Both the position numbers and the translations under genes were made by a program. Of a stretch of 64,000 nucleotides of DNA, positions 34,792-43,168 are shown piece by piece. The DNA is taken from NCBI RefSeq assembly GCF_041295575.1, contig NZ_CP160452.1, positions 496,001 to 560,000 of the forward strand, given 5' to 3'. The notes beneath the pieces are model-generated. The model searched no databases and had not been told where the DNA came from. It saw only the letters and a list, made by a program, of their open reading frames with translations. Position 1 is the stretch's first letter. Each line of letters begins with the position of its first letter. The stretch is from Sporosarcina pasteurii (GTDB taxonomy: Bacteria > Bacillota > Bacilli > Bacillales_A > Planococcaceae).

Positions 34792-37263
34792 GTGCGACTA
34801 AGAAATATAGTTCTGAATCGTACGAAGCCAGGTGAAGTCGACTGAATATAACCTAAATCAAGCCACTATAATGACAAGGATATAGATAGGTCGGGATGCT
34901 ATAAAATATCAATGGTGAGAATGTTCTATAAGAACTGACAAAGTTGTGGATTAAAGGGTCTAGATTGTCACTACACGCGAAAGATGTAGCCCACTCCGTG
35001 GGGTGAAGTACCGAAAAGTAAGACTGGCGTTATGAAATTCGGAATAGGTAACGATGAATCTATAACTTCACAGGCTCAGAGCAACCACCTAAAGATATAT
35101 GCACAGCTAGGTTAATTGGAACGTGGAAAGCAAGAAACGACCACAAAAACGACTATAATCGGGTCGATGTTTATAAGGTTAAAAACCAACCGAAATGACT
35201 TTATTCTTGTGAGAGTAGGGGCACAGTATTTATGAAACAGTGATAATAAACTGCGGAGAGATAGCCCCAAGTCTTAATTCTCGAAAATAATTACAACTTA
35301 AATGCAACTCACAAGGTCGTGTAGGATGATGGGACTTTTCGAAAGGAAAGGGAAGCAATCCATCGGTGAGTACACAATTACGTCATAATGAATACTACAA
35401 TATGCAAACCAAGTTGGATGAACTCTATGAAAGAAGTAAGAATAACGGGCTAGAGGGATACGACTTATATGGAAAAATTACTGAAAAACATAACATCTTA
35501 CTTGCGTATAGGAACATTAAAAGCAATACCGGTTCCAAAACTGCTGGTGTTGACGGAAAAACGATAGCTGATTTCAAGATAGAGTCTGAAGATAGTTTAG
35601 TCAACGAAATCGTGAACTGCCTAGACAACTATGAACCAAATGGTGTGAGGAGAGTCGAGATACCAAAACCGAATGGTAAAACAAGACCTCTGGGAATTCC
35701 GACGATGCGCGACAGGCTGATACAACAAATGTTTAAGCAAATCCTAGAGCCTATCTGCGAAGCGAAATTCTACAATCATTCTTATGGCTTTAGACCAAAT
35801 AGAGCTACAAAACATGCAATGGCTCGTTGCCAACATTTAATCAACAGGAATGGTCTGCACTATGTTGTAGATATAGATATAAAAGGATTTTTTGATAATG
35901 TCAATCACAATAAGCTGGTGAAACAATTATACAATATGGGGATAAAGGATAGAAGAGTGTTAGCGGTAATAAATAAAATGTTGAAAGCACCTATTGAAAT
36001 AACAGGGGTTCCAACAAAAGGCACACCGCAAGGTGGGATATTGTCGCCCCTTTTATCGAACGTGGTACTGAATGATTTGGACCACTGGATATCAAACCAA
36101 TGGGAATCATTGAACACGAATCACAAGTATAGTGACAATGGATGTAAATATAGGTCGCTCAAGAAAACGAATCTAAAAGAAATGTTCATTGTCCGTTATG
36201 CAGACGACTTTAAGATATTCGCAAGGAATCACAAATCAGCTTATAAAATTTATCATGGAGTCAAAAAGTATCTGAAAAACAATTTAGACCTGGAAATTTC
36301 GCCTGAGAAATCTAAGATTACAAACCTTAGGAAAAATAAATCTGAATTTCTTGGTTTCACGCTAGAAGCGAAAAGAAAGACGAAAAAGTATGTAGCAATA
36401 ACGCACGTAGCCCCCAACAAGAAAAACGAAATAGTGAATAAGGCTAGGGAGCTAATCAAGAACATACAGAAAGACACTAGCGTAAAATCGGTTAACCATT
36501 ATAACAGCTACGTAATGGGGATTAAGAATTATTATAAATCAGCAACGCATGTTAGCATTGACTTCGCTAAAATTGCCTATCGCCTATTCCGCACCTTGTA
36601 CAATCGTTTGAAATCTATTGGTAAGTATGGTGTTCCAAGAAAACCATCAGAAACTTATAAATTATTTAACAAAAACAACTATAAAACCTTTGAAGTACTG
36701 GGTGTACATCTGCATCCTATTGCGGATGTCAGAACTTTGGATAATAGAAACTTTAAGCAAAGTATCTGTAATTACACATCAGAAGGTCGAAATGATAAAC
36801 AAATAATTAAAGGTAGTATAGCTCTGGAACTGCAACTAATGCTTATGAATACACATGAAGGACAAACTGTAGAATATACAGATAATAGGCTTTCAAGGTA
36901 TTCAATGCAGAAGGGAATCTGTGCAATCACTGGAGAATTCATTTATAGCTATGATGTGCACTGCCACCATATACTGCCAAAGTCATTAGGCGGGACGGAT
37001 GAATATAGAAACCTAGTAATAGTGAACCGAACGGTTCACAAGTTGATTCATGCGGTAACCGATAAAACGATTGAACGATATATGCAAATACTGAAGTTGA
37101 ACGGAAAACAGCTTGAGAAACTAAATAAATATCGTAAGAAGTGTAATTTAACTGAAATTATCTAATCAGATTAAGATGGAACGCCGTATGAGGTGAAAGT
37201 CTCACGTACGGTGTGGAGCAGGGGAAAAGGTAGAGATAATTTCAAAGCCTTACCTATTGCTAT
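34792..37263 (+). mobile_element. Group II intron with intron-encoded protein
   Basis: The 5' end GTGCGAC fits the group II boundary GUGYG. A structured 570-base leader with tracts such as AAGCCAGGTGAAG and GGTCGGGATGC precedes the ORF. After the ORF, domain V is plain at 37179-37214 (CGCCGTATGAGGTG AAAG CTCACGTACGG type hairpin). A domain VI stem GGTA...TACC follows, with the 3' end estimated near 37263 (within about 10 bases). The element is about 2.47 kb, complete, and inserted in the intergenic region between the divergent HEPN and ATPase genes, transcribed in the ATPase direction. The intron-encoded protein is intact, so it may be mobile. Confidence 0.88.
35366..37165 (+). CDS. ltrA: Group II intron reverse transcriptase/maturase with HNH endonuclease
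   Basis: A 599-residue multifunctional protein. The RT domain (about 60-340) has PKPNGKTRPLGIPTMRDR, GTPQGGILSPLLSN and the catalytic FIVRYADDF (about residue 277). The maturase X domain (about 380-460) includes YYKSATHVSIDFAKIAYRLF. The HNH domain at 515-575 has CAITGEF, CHHILPKSLGGTDEYRNLV and HKLIHA. The protein folds and splices its own intron and makes DNA cuts and cDNA for retrohoming. GTG start in domain IV. All catalytic motifs are intact. Confidence 0.95.
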   Translation: MSTQLRHNEYYNMQTKLDELYERSKNNGLEGYDLYGKITEKHNILLAYRNIKSNTGSKTAGVDGKTIADFKIESEDSLVNEIVNCLDNYEPNGVRRVEIPKPNGKTRPLGIPTMRDRLIQQMFKQILEPICEAKFYNHSYGFRPNRATKHAMARCQHLINRNGLHYVVDIDIKGFFDNVNHNKLVKQLYNMGIKDRRVLAVINKMLKAPIEITGVPTKGTPQGGILSPLLSNVVLNDLDHWISNQWESLNTNHKYSDNGCKYRSLKKTNLKEMFIVRYADDFKIFARNHKSAYKIYHGVKKYLKNNLDLEISPEKSKITNLRKNKSEFLGFTLEAKRKTKKYVAITHVAPNKKNEIVNKARELIKNIQKDTSVKSVNHYNSYVMGIKNYYKSATHVSIDFAKIAYRLFRTLYNRLKSIGKYGVPRKPSETYKLFNKNNYKTFEVLGVHLHPIADVRTLDNRNFKQSICNYTSEGRNDKQIIKGSIALELQLMLMNTHEGQTVEYTDNRLSRYSMQKGICAITGEFIYSYDVHCHHILPKSLGGTDEYRNLVIVNRTVHKLIHAVTDKTIERYMQILKLNGKQLEKLNKYRKKCNLTEII

Positions 37264-37326
37264 CAATTGCATAAGAAAAATTAAGAGTCCGATCAAATTG
37301 TTTGGAATCCGTTGTATATTAGCTCA

Positions 37327-37355
37327 TTTACTTAAATTATCATTTGCACTATGAT
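37327..37355 (+). promoter_or_regulatory. Candidate promoter of the ATPase gene
   Basis: TTTACT, 17 bases, TATGAT, 60 bases upstream of the start codon and entirely outside the intron, so the gene need not depend on intron splicing. Confidence 0.5.
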
Positions 37356-37415
37356 AGAGGGACAAGCAAGAATTTCGGGAATTTTATTAAACCTATTTAA
37401 TTTAGGGGGATGACA

Positions 37416-39578
37416 ATGTATACGGAAGAACAAAGAGATGGTTTTATAAGAGTATATGAAACTTTAAGACTGTATAAACGAATTACGCCTAAGAAGCTTA
37501 ACGGAGAAGAGACAATTGATAAACAAAATATTATCAAGGATTTATACGTAGATTTATTGCCTAATAACGGTATCATTAGAAAATTATTGTCTGATGAAAC
37601 TTTTATATTATTAGGACGAAAAGGAACCGGGAAATCTACACTTTTTGCACGAGCCCAATATGATATTATAACTCGTAAGAAGAAACTGTCAGCATATGTA
37701 AATGCAAAATCTGTTGTAGATGATATGAAGTTTCAGAATAGCAGTTTGAATATACCTGATTTAGAGGGTGTTTTAGAATCCGAACAAATTGGAAGGTTAT
37801 TACTGGTAAAGAAATTTTTAAACGACCTATTTGATAGTATTGTAGTTGAATTAAAAAGAGAAGAACAAAATCTTTTTGAGAGAATAAATAATAGGTTTAG
37901 GGATACTAGAATGGACTCGCTAATAAAAAATATTAAGGATAAAATTGATAACCCTGATATTCTTAATATAAACAGTGTGGTGTCTAAACAGACTAGGGAA
38001 ACTGAGACCACTAATAGGACTAGCACAGGTGAGATGGGAGTGTCAGGGACATCTAATATAAATAGTATTAAAGAAGCATTGGTAAAAATATATGCAAAGG
38101 TTGGGTACAAGAAAGAAGTAGCCAGTGAAGTAGAAAACGATTCATTAAATATTTTTGCTAAGCTTTTTAATGTTGGAGATATTATAAATGATATTAAAAG
38201 ATTATTGATCATTGCTAATCGAGAAAAACTATTTATTTTCATTGATGACTTTTCTGAACTTACAGAAGGTGATATGGAGCTGTTCTATCAAACATTACTA
38301 AATCCAATTTATAATTCTGCCAGAGATGAAGTTGTTTTGAAAATAGCAGCTTACCCAGGGAGAATAACTTATGGAGATCTAGAAGCAGGTAAATATGATT
38401 CTATCCAAATTGATGCATTCGAATTATATGGTCTGAATATTGCTGAACTGGAAAGGAAATCGAGTGATTTCATAAGAAGGTTAATTGAGAATAGAATAAG
38501 TTTTTATTGTAAGACAACCCCAGAAACATTTTTTGATACAAGTGAACAAACTATTGAAGAATATTATTTGTTGTTATTTGAAGCCTCTATGAATATTCCG
38601 AGGACCTTGGGACATATACTTAGTCACTGTTATGATAATGTAGTATCCTATGATAAAAAAATCACCAAATCTGATATTCTTAATGCAGTGGAAATGGTTT
38701 ACAGAAAAATAACTAAAACATATTTCGACAAAGAACATAAAAGTTATGGAGTTTATAAGGAGAAATTAGACATATTTACCCAGCATAATTTAATTGAAGC
38801 CCTTTGTGAAAAAGCATTAGATTTGAAGGTTGAATTACCGAAAACAAATAATCAGCATTTTAGTAATTTGGAGTATGCCCATTCAAGTCATTTTCAGATT
38901 AAACCTGAGTTGGTGTCTTTCCTCGAATCTCTAGAATTTAATGGTCTAGTTCATAAGGTAAGTACAATAGCACCAAAATCAACGAAAAATAAAAAAGCTA
39001 ATGTAGACGTATTTGTTTACGCCTTTGATTATGGATTATGTCAGTTTAATAAGATTTTGTACGGGAGACCTGAGAGAACCTCAAAATATTCAAAGTACTA
39101 CCAACAAAGAAGGTTTGATTTAAGTGAGACATTGATTAATACATTATCTAGTAATAAAAAAATTGTTTGCAAAAATCCTGATTGTGAGACGCAATATGAT
39201 ATAAATGAGTTACCTATGATTGAACAGTTTGATATGATGTGTAGACGTTGTTTTCAGAAGACTTGTGAAGTTGATTATGATGAGAGTATAACCGAATTAG
39301 TAAAAGAAAATTTGAGTAAAGCACAATTCACCAAGGAAGAACTAGATATTCTACAGGTTTTAGAAATGTACACGAATACCACTACGAATTTAAAAGCTTA
39401 TCCATTGGAAATTGGGCAGGAATTGGATATTTCGTATCAACTTGTTTCAAGGATAGCGAGAGGCCTTATTGTTACCGAGTTAGTAATAAGAAAGGAAGAC
39501 GAAACAAATAATAACAGACCGTATTATGAAATTACTGAGGCAGGAAAAGATACATTGACCAAGATTTTGAGCATATAA
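37416..39578 (+). CDS. Large P-loop ATPase with zinc-finger and winged-helix ends
   Basis: About 720 residues. Walker A is LLGRKGTGKSTLFARA (about 66-81) and Walker B LFIFIDDFSEL (about 270-280). A long charged insert between them (about 100-240) includes a Ser/Thr-rich stretch. YPGRITYGDLEAGKYD and FELYGLNIAELERKSSDF follow, then IPRTLGHILSHC, as in ORC/STAND-like AAA+ ATPases. A four-cysteine zinc finger (CKNPDC...CRRC, about 585-610) and a C-terminal winged helix (LEIGQELDISYQLVSRIARGLI...YYEITEAGKDTL) end the protein. It resembles uncharacterised accessory-genome ATPases; defence is possible. ATG 37416 is chosen because AGGGGG directly precedes ATG 37410. Confidence 0.72.
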   Translation: MYTEEQRDGFIRVYETLRLYKRITPKKLNGEETIDKQNIIKDLYVDLLPNNGIIRKLLSDETFILLGRKGTGKSTLFARAQYDIITRKKKLSAYVNAKSVVDDMKFQNSSLNIPDLEGVLESEQIGRLLLVKKFLNDLFDSIVVELKREEQNLFERINNRFRDTRMDSLIKNIKDKIDNPDILNINSVVSKQTRETETTNRTSTGEMGVSGTSNINSIKEALVKIYAKVGYKKEVASEVENDSLNIFAKLFNVGDIINDIKRLLIIANREKLFIFIDDFSELTEGDMELFYQTLLNPIYNSARDEVVLKIAAYPGRITYGDLEAGKYDSIQIDAFELYGLNIAELERKSSDFIRRLIENRISFYCKTTPETFFDTSEQTIEEYYLLLFEASMNIPRTLGHILSHCYDNVVSYDKKITKSDILNAVEMVYRKITKTYFDKEHKSYGVYKEKLDIFTQHNLIEALCEKALDLKVELPKTNNQHFSNLEYAHSSHFQIKPELVSFLESLEFNGLVHKVSTIAPKSTKNKKANVDVFVYAFDYGLCQFNKILYGRPERTSKYSKYYQQRRFDLSETLINTLSSNKKIVCKNPDCETQYDINELPMIEQFDMMCRRCFQKTCEVDYDESITELVKENLSKAQFTKEELDILQVLEMYTNTTTNLKAYPLEIGQELDISYQLVSRIARGLIVTELVIRKEDETNNNRPYYEITEAGKDTLTKILSI

Positions 39579-39884
39579 GTCTAGGGTGCCAGGTTGTGTA
39601 ACAACTTTGATAATGGTGTTTGTGGAGATAATCCGGGTAGGAAATGTTGTGTATTGAAGAGGGAAGAATTAGAGGAGGCGGACGTTTTCCGGGAAATACT
39701 GGAAACCTGTACTTTTTGATACGATTTCTTTACATTCATATAATGACATACGATGCAATGGATATGCTTTTTGGTATTTAGCCACAAGCTTAACGGCATT
39801 AGTGGCAATTATCGCGATTGTCATCAATAGAAAAAAGTAACCTATCTCCGTGTTCTATTTCATATCCTTCTGGGGTAGCATCCA
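39579..39884. other. Intergenic region with a start-less reading frame
   Basis: Begins with GGTGCCAGG, a fragment of the dispersed repeat vocabulary. An open frame ending at 39840 finishes in a hydrophobic segment, FWYLATSLTALVAIIAIVIN, then RKK and stop, like the tail of a small membrane protein. It has no ATG, GTG or TTG with a ribosome binding site, so it is probably a remnant. Confidence 0.4.
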
Positions 39885-39921
39885 AAAAACCGGTTCCTCA
39901 GCAAAAAACTGGAGAACCGGC
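39885..39921 (-). terminator. Terminator of the DUF1659-DUF2922 operon
   Basis: On the minus strand AGCCGGTTCTCC and GGAACCGGTTTTTT form a stem with a 13-base loop and a T run, 16 bases after the DUF2922 stop. Confidence 0.8.
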
Positions 39922-39936
39922 TATCTTACATTCCCA

Positions 39937-40155
39937 TTACTCACTCAACAAATCAGTCACATCACGCTCAACAACACGCGCGCTTTTAATAGATTCAAGC
40001 GGATAATCATTCACTTCAAACACGCTAGAAGCAATGATTGCCTGCATCGCAGCCTCTACTTCAGGTGCCGTCAAATCTGCACGCGGCTCGTCCACAGTCA
40101 GTGTGACGCTCTTGCCGTTTTCCGTGTTAAAAATCAATTGAAGAGTCTTTGCCAT
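39937..40155 (-). CDS. DUF2922 family protein
   Basis: A 72-residue protein: AKTLQLIFNTENGKSVTLTV, then DLTAPEVEAAMQAIIASSVF and the ending SARVVERDVTDLL, all typical of DUF2922. Function unknown; the family almost always travels with DUF1659, as here, and the pair may form a small beta-rich complex. ATG with a GGGGGGAT site. Second gene of a two-gene operon. Confidence 0.88.
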   Translation of the reverse strand: MAKTLQLIFNTENGKSVTLTVDEPRADLTAPEVEAAMQAIIASSVFEVNDYPLESIKSARVVERDVTDLLSE

Positions 40156-40199
40156 TTTTTATCCCCCCCTTATTTGTCCAATTTCCGTACCTGTTGCTG

Positions 40200-40418
40200 T
40201 TAATTCCACACAAATGATGTTTCTACTTTCTCTGCACCGATAAACGGTAATTCCGAAAGCTGTGCAAGTTGCTCAAGCGCGTTGTACAAGTTATCTGCGC
40301 TGGCATCTTTCGCAATGTTGCGGTATGTCTTTGATTTACGGATCAGCTTGCCATCCTCCGTCATCCCGGCGTTAAAATACACCTTACCAACTGCATCTTT
40401 AAAGTCGATTGTAGCCAT
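40200..40418 (-). CDS. DUF1659 family protein
   Basis: A 72-residue protein starting MATIDFKDAVGKVYFNAG, with KSKTYRNIAKDASADNLYNA and LPFIGAEKVETSFV, typical of DUF1659. Function unknown. ATG 40418 lies behind GGGAGGTGAGG; the open frame continues upstream to 40535 but that part is leader. The 50-bp element immediately upstream (40435-40484) is shared with the helix-turn-helix gene at 42976, suggesting common control of this pair and that regulator. Confidence 0.88.
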   Translation of the reverse strand: MATIDFKDAVGKVYFNAGMTEDGKLIRKSKTYRNIAKDASADNLYNALEQLAQLSELPFIGAEKVETSFVWN

Positions 40419-40434
40419 GTTCCTCACCTCCCTC

Positions 40435-40484
40435 TCACCCTTTATATAGAGAAATACAGGACAAAAGGATACATTTATTGAAAA
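40435..40484 (-). promoter_or_regulatory. Shared 50-bp promoter-like element, copy A
   Basis: On the minus strand TTTTCAATAAATGTATCC, then 16 bases after TGTATCC comes TCTATATA, then AAGGGTGA. It is co-linear without gaps with copy B (43003-43052). It ends 16 bases before the DUF1659 start. The TGTATCC-N16-TCTATATA pattern does not look like sigma-A and could be an alternative-sigma promoter. Confidence 0.6.
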
Positions 40485-40588
40485 GTTTTTTATTTTTCTT
40501 TCGTAATAAGTAAAAAGGGAAGTCGAGCATCTCATGATGTCAACTACCCGAATTACTATTATTCATCTATATGTATAGCAGTGAAAGG

Positions 40589-41272
40589 TCAATCTCTCGT
40601 TTCCAAATAAGATAGAGATACTTTCAAATTGGCGTTACGCTCACGAATGACGTTGAGCAGCTCACGGTCTTTCGTGTCAACTTTGCTGCGGATTGCGAAT
40701 GTGTATAAGGTCATTGTTCCAAGATTTGTTGTTTCAACTTGGCGAAGTTGATAGCTCTCTGTTTTATCAGCAAGAATATCGTCAAATAAATTTTCGTCGT
40801 TTAAGTTTTCTGGAACCGTAATTCTTAAGATTTGTGTATCTTTTCCTACACCGTAATCGACTTTATACAAAATATAGAAGATAAGACTCGCGAATAAAGT
40901 TAGAACGATTGCGAGTTCAAATTGAAATAAACCAGCTGTCATTCCCACACATAGCCCAAAGAAAATATACGCAATATCTTTGGCATTCGTCACTGCACTT
41001 CTAAAGCGAATAAGGGAGAAGACTGCGAATAAACCGAACGCAACACCTGCATTCCCGCTGACGACGTTCATGACGACAGATACAATGATACTCATCATCA
41101 TAATTGTATGTACAAAAGCTTGTGAATACCGTTCTCCAGTAAATGTGATTTGGTACACCTTCGTAATAATTAAGCTAAGCAATGCTGCAAGCGCCATCGC
41201 GCCTACGCTCATCCAAATTGTGGGTTGCCCCTCTAATCCATTAAATTGAAATAAGTTGTTGATCATTTCCAC
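40589..41272 (-). CDS. DUF4956 membrane protein
   Basis: About 227 residues. Four membrane helices (about 20-150) include VVSGNAGVAFGLFAVFSLIRFRS, the hallmark of DUF4956, and a soluble C-terminal domain follows. These proteins occur beside VTC-type polyphosphate polymerases and CotH proteins. Start choice: GTG 41272 has GGAGG eight bases upstream; ATG 41266 is close behind. It overlaps the end of the VTC gene by about 30 bases, so the two are coupled and probably form a membrane complex. Confidence 0.85.
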   Translation of the reverse strand: MEMINNLFQFNGLEGQPTIWMSVGAMALAALLSLIITKVYQITFTGERYSQAFVHTIMMMSIIVSVVMNVVSGNAGVAFGLFAVFSLIRFRSAVTNAKDIAYIFFGLCVGMTAGLFQFELAIVLTLFASLIFYILYKVDYGVGKDTQILRITVPENLNDENLFDDILADKTESYQLRQVETTNLGTMTLYTFAIRSKVDTKDRELLNVIRERNANLKVSLSYLETRD

Positions 41273-42035
41273 TTTTCCTGCCTCCAATTGTTGTTGTTTC
41301 CATCCACTCATTTTGTGGTAAGTGATGTCCGCTTAATAATTCCGTACTCGTGCAAAACTTTGAAGCACTTCTTTGTTCGCAATTTAAGTCTTGTAAATGG
41401 CGGGTAAGCCATAATGGAACACTGTCATTTACTTTAACTTCAAGTACGACAAGGTCTTCATCAATAAATCGTTCCCCATATGCACCATGTTCAACGGCCA
41501 AATCACCATTCCTACACTTTAAATCCATGTCGAAAGTGACACGTAGTTCGGGGTCGGTCACGCCGTGAAATGCTTGTCGATAATAGCTGACGATCATTTC
41601 GGGGTGTAACTGATAAAACTGCTTAAAATATTCAATCTCTCGTAGCACTTGTTCATTTGTTGATTGATAGGAAGCTAGTTCTTCATCCAATCCATTCTCT
41701 AAGAATCGATAGGCTTCCGCTAACGGCATGACAACCCGTCTCTTATTGACGACGTTGTTATGCTTTTGCTTCACTTCAAAAAACGCAGTTCCGTTAATAT
41801 CTGTCTCATCGTAGACACGAAGCCTCAGTTTTTGACGATATTTCAATTTGTTCTTCGTTTCAAAGTAGATGTCCCGTTCATCATTTTCGAAATACAAACT
41901 CGTTACGGTATATTTTCCGTTTATCCCATATTTGTCATACCGCATATGCGGCATCATTCTTTCAACGAGTTGTTCATACTGCCACCTTGTAATTAAATAT
42001 TTCTGTTCCCGGCGACTGAAAATTTCAATGGCCAC
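41241..42035 (-). CDS. VTC-domain polyphosphate polymerase-like protein
   Basis: About 264 residues forming a single VTC/TTM tunnel domain. It shows REQKYLITRWQYEQL (the ExK-like start), YTVTSLYFEND, KLRLRVYDETD, FFEVKQKHNNVVNKRR and VVLEVKVND: alternating acidic and basic residues lining a triphosphate tunnel. In yeast Vtc4 this domain makes polyphosphate from ATP. GTG 42035 follows AGAGGTGA; the longer ATG frame from 42098 has no good site. Paired with the DUF4956 protein that would provide the membrane channel. The role in this organism is inferred. Confidence 0.85.
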   Translation of the reverse strand: MAIEIFSRREQKYLITRWQYEQLVERMMPHMRYDKYGINGKYTVTSLYFENDERDIYFETKNKLKYRQKLRLRVYDETDINGTAFFEVKQKHNNVVNKRRVVMPLAEAYRFLENGLDEELASYQSTNEQVLREIEYFKQFYQLHPEMIVSYYRQAFHGVTDPELRVTFDMDLKCRNGDLAVEHGAYGERFIDEDLVVLEVKVNDSVPLWLTRHLQDLNCEQRSASKFCTSTELLSGHHLPQNEWMETTTIGGRKSGNDQQLISI

Positions 42036-42235
42036 GTCATCACCTCTATCTATTTTTAACAGCCATTTGGTTGGTTCACTATTATCATAGGATTTCATTA
42101 TGTGAGTATCCTGTGAGGATTATTAGAAAATGATGAGAGCGATTTGCTTTACGAGTACCAGTCACTCAAACTTTCATGTTAATTCGAACAAACATGATTG
42201 TTTAAGCTTTCGTGTTTGTTTGGGGGACAGGCACC

Positions 42236-42976
42236 TTATGGGATTTTCACTTCCATCGGCTCCTCATAATCCATAAAAGCCTCCGCAAATAAAGCTTTGT
42301 CGGTTAATTCACGGAAGATGCCATCGTAATAGCCAATTAAGTTATGGATATTTTTTCTCTTGGTCGCTTGGAACAAGACACGAATTGCTTGGATCGCAAT
42401 TGTTTTTAAAAGTTCACCTTTATTCGCGTGAATCTCAAATTTCATTAGTCTTGAGGTGTGTACACGATAAATGCCGTAAAGTTTGCTGGCAAGGCCTTCA
42501 TTATTTTCTCCCGCGTAGGATTTTATCAAATTCTTGAACCTTGTGTAAAGTGTAATTGGAATCATTGGCTCTTCAACGAAAGTATGATTTTCTTCATGAT
42601 TCTGTTCGGTTATTTCCGCTTGCTCTACCTTCGTATCAGGAAGACCTGTTTGTTTGTAAGGTAAAAAAATATAAAGATTGGCCCCTTGTCCACCTGTTTT
42701 CTCGCGTGAAAATGCCTGTCTTTTAAGCATCTGTAATTGCTCCAATTTCTCGACGGAGCGGCGAACAGTGCGGTCTGATTTATTAAGTGCCTTCGCAATC
42801 GTGCCTACTTTTAAGTGCGCAACGCCTGGAAATTTTACTGCATAACGGCTTAACATTGTCAGTACGTTGTGATCCGTATCGTTCAATTGGTGTCTGTGGT
42901 CATTTAAATGCGATGCGATTGCCTCATTGAGTTCATATTTATTTGCGAATGATTGGTACTCCGTTAAATAGTTCAT
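42236..42976 (-). CDS. Helix-turn-helix protein, replication/regulator type
   Basis: A 246-residue protein. The N-terminal winged helix (about 30-110) has LTMLSRYAVKFPGVAHLK, VGTIAKALNKSDRTVRRSVEKL, like the HTH of plasmid-type replication and DnaD-like proteins. The C-terminal part is helical, with IRVLFQATKRKNIHNLIGYYDGIFREL, a DnaD/DUF-like tail. It may regulate rather than replicate, as no origin repeats were seen. Its promoter region carries the same 50-bp element as the DUF1659 operon. ATG after AAAGGGG. Confidence 0.7.
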   Translation of the reverse strand: MNYLTEYQSFANKYELNEAIASHLNDHRHQLNDTDHNVLTMLSRYAVKFPGVAHLKVGTIAKALNKSDRTVRRSVEKLEQLQMLKRQAFSREKTGGQGANLYIFLPYKQTGLPDTKVEQAEITEQNHEENHTFVEEPMIPITLYTRFKNLIKSYAGENNEGLASKLYGIYRVHTSRLMKFEIHANKGELLKTIAIQAIRVLFQATKRKNIHNLIGYYDGIFRELTDKALFAEAFMDYEEPMEVKIP

Positions 42977-43002
42977 GGATGATCGGCCCCTTTATGTTCC
43001 TG

Positions 43003-43052
43003 TCACCCTCTATATAGATTGAAATCAGGAAAAGGGATACATTTTTTGAAAA
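43003..43052 (-). promoter_or_regulatory. Shared 50-bp promoter-like element, copy B
   Basis: On the minus strand TTTTCAAAAAATGTATCC, 16 bases, TCTATATA, GAGGGTGA, aligned base for base with copy A and ending 26 bases before the start of the helix-turn-helix gene. About 36 of 50 bases agree, concentrated in the two blocks. Confidence 0.6.
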
Positions 43053-43078
43053 ATAAATTTTAAATTTTTAATAGATGC

Positions 43079-43168
43079 TGAATACGTATTATAAATACAA
43101 AGATAGTAGTTTAATAAAAAGATAGGTTCGGGATTGGATTTGATGGCTTCAAGCCTTGAGGGAGTAGG
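43079..43168 (+). repeat. Duplicated intergenic element, copy 1
   Basis: TGAATACGTATTATAAATAC, AAAGATAGTAGTTTAATAAA, AAGATAGGTTCGG, then CTTCAAGCCTTGAGGGAGTAG. Copy 2 is at 50530-50612; the first 53 bases differ at about five positions. Confidence 0.7.

Noticed and set aside
34640..34800. Alternative intron 5' end at GCGCGACACG near 34655
   Set aside because: The GTGCGAC at 34792 fits the boundary consensus better and is followed by typical domain I sequence.
39850..40203. Plus-strand open frame of 117 residues
   Set aside because: Antisense to the DUF2922 gene and its terminator.
42236..42976. Helix-turn-helix gene as a plasmid replication initiator with an origin nearby
   Set aside because: No iterons or plasmid maintenance genes were seen; it is kept as a regulator or replication-type protein only.
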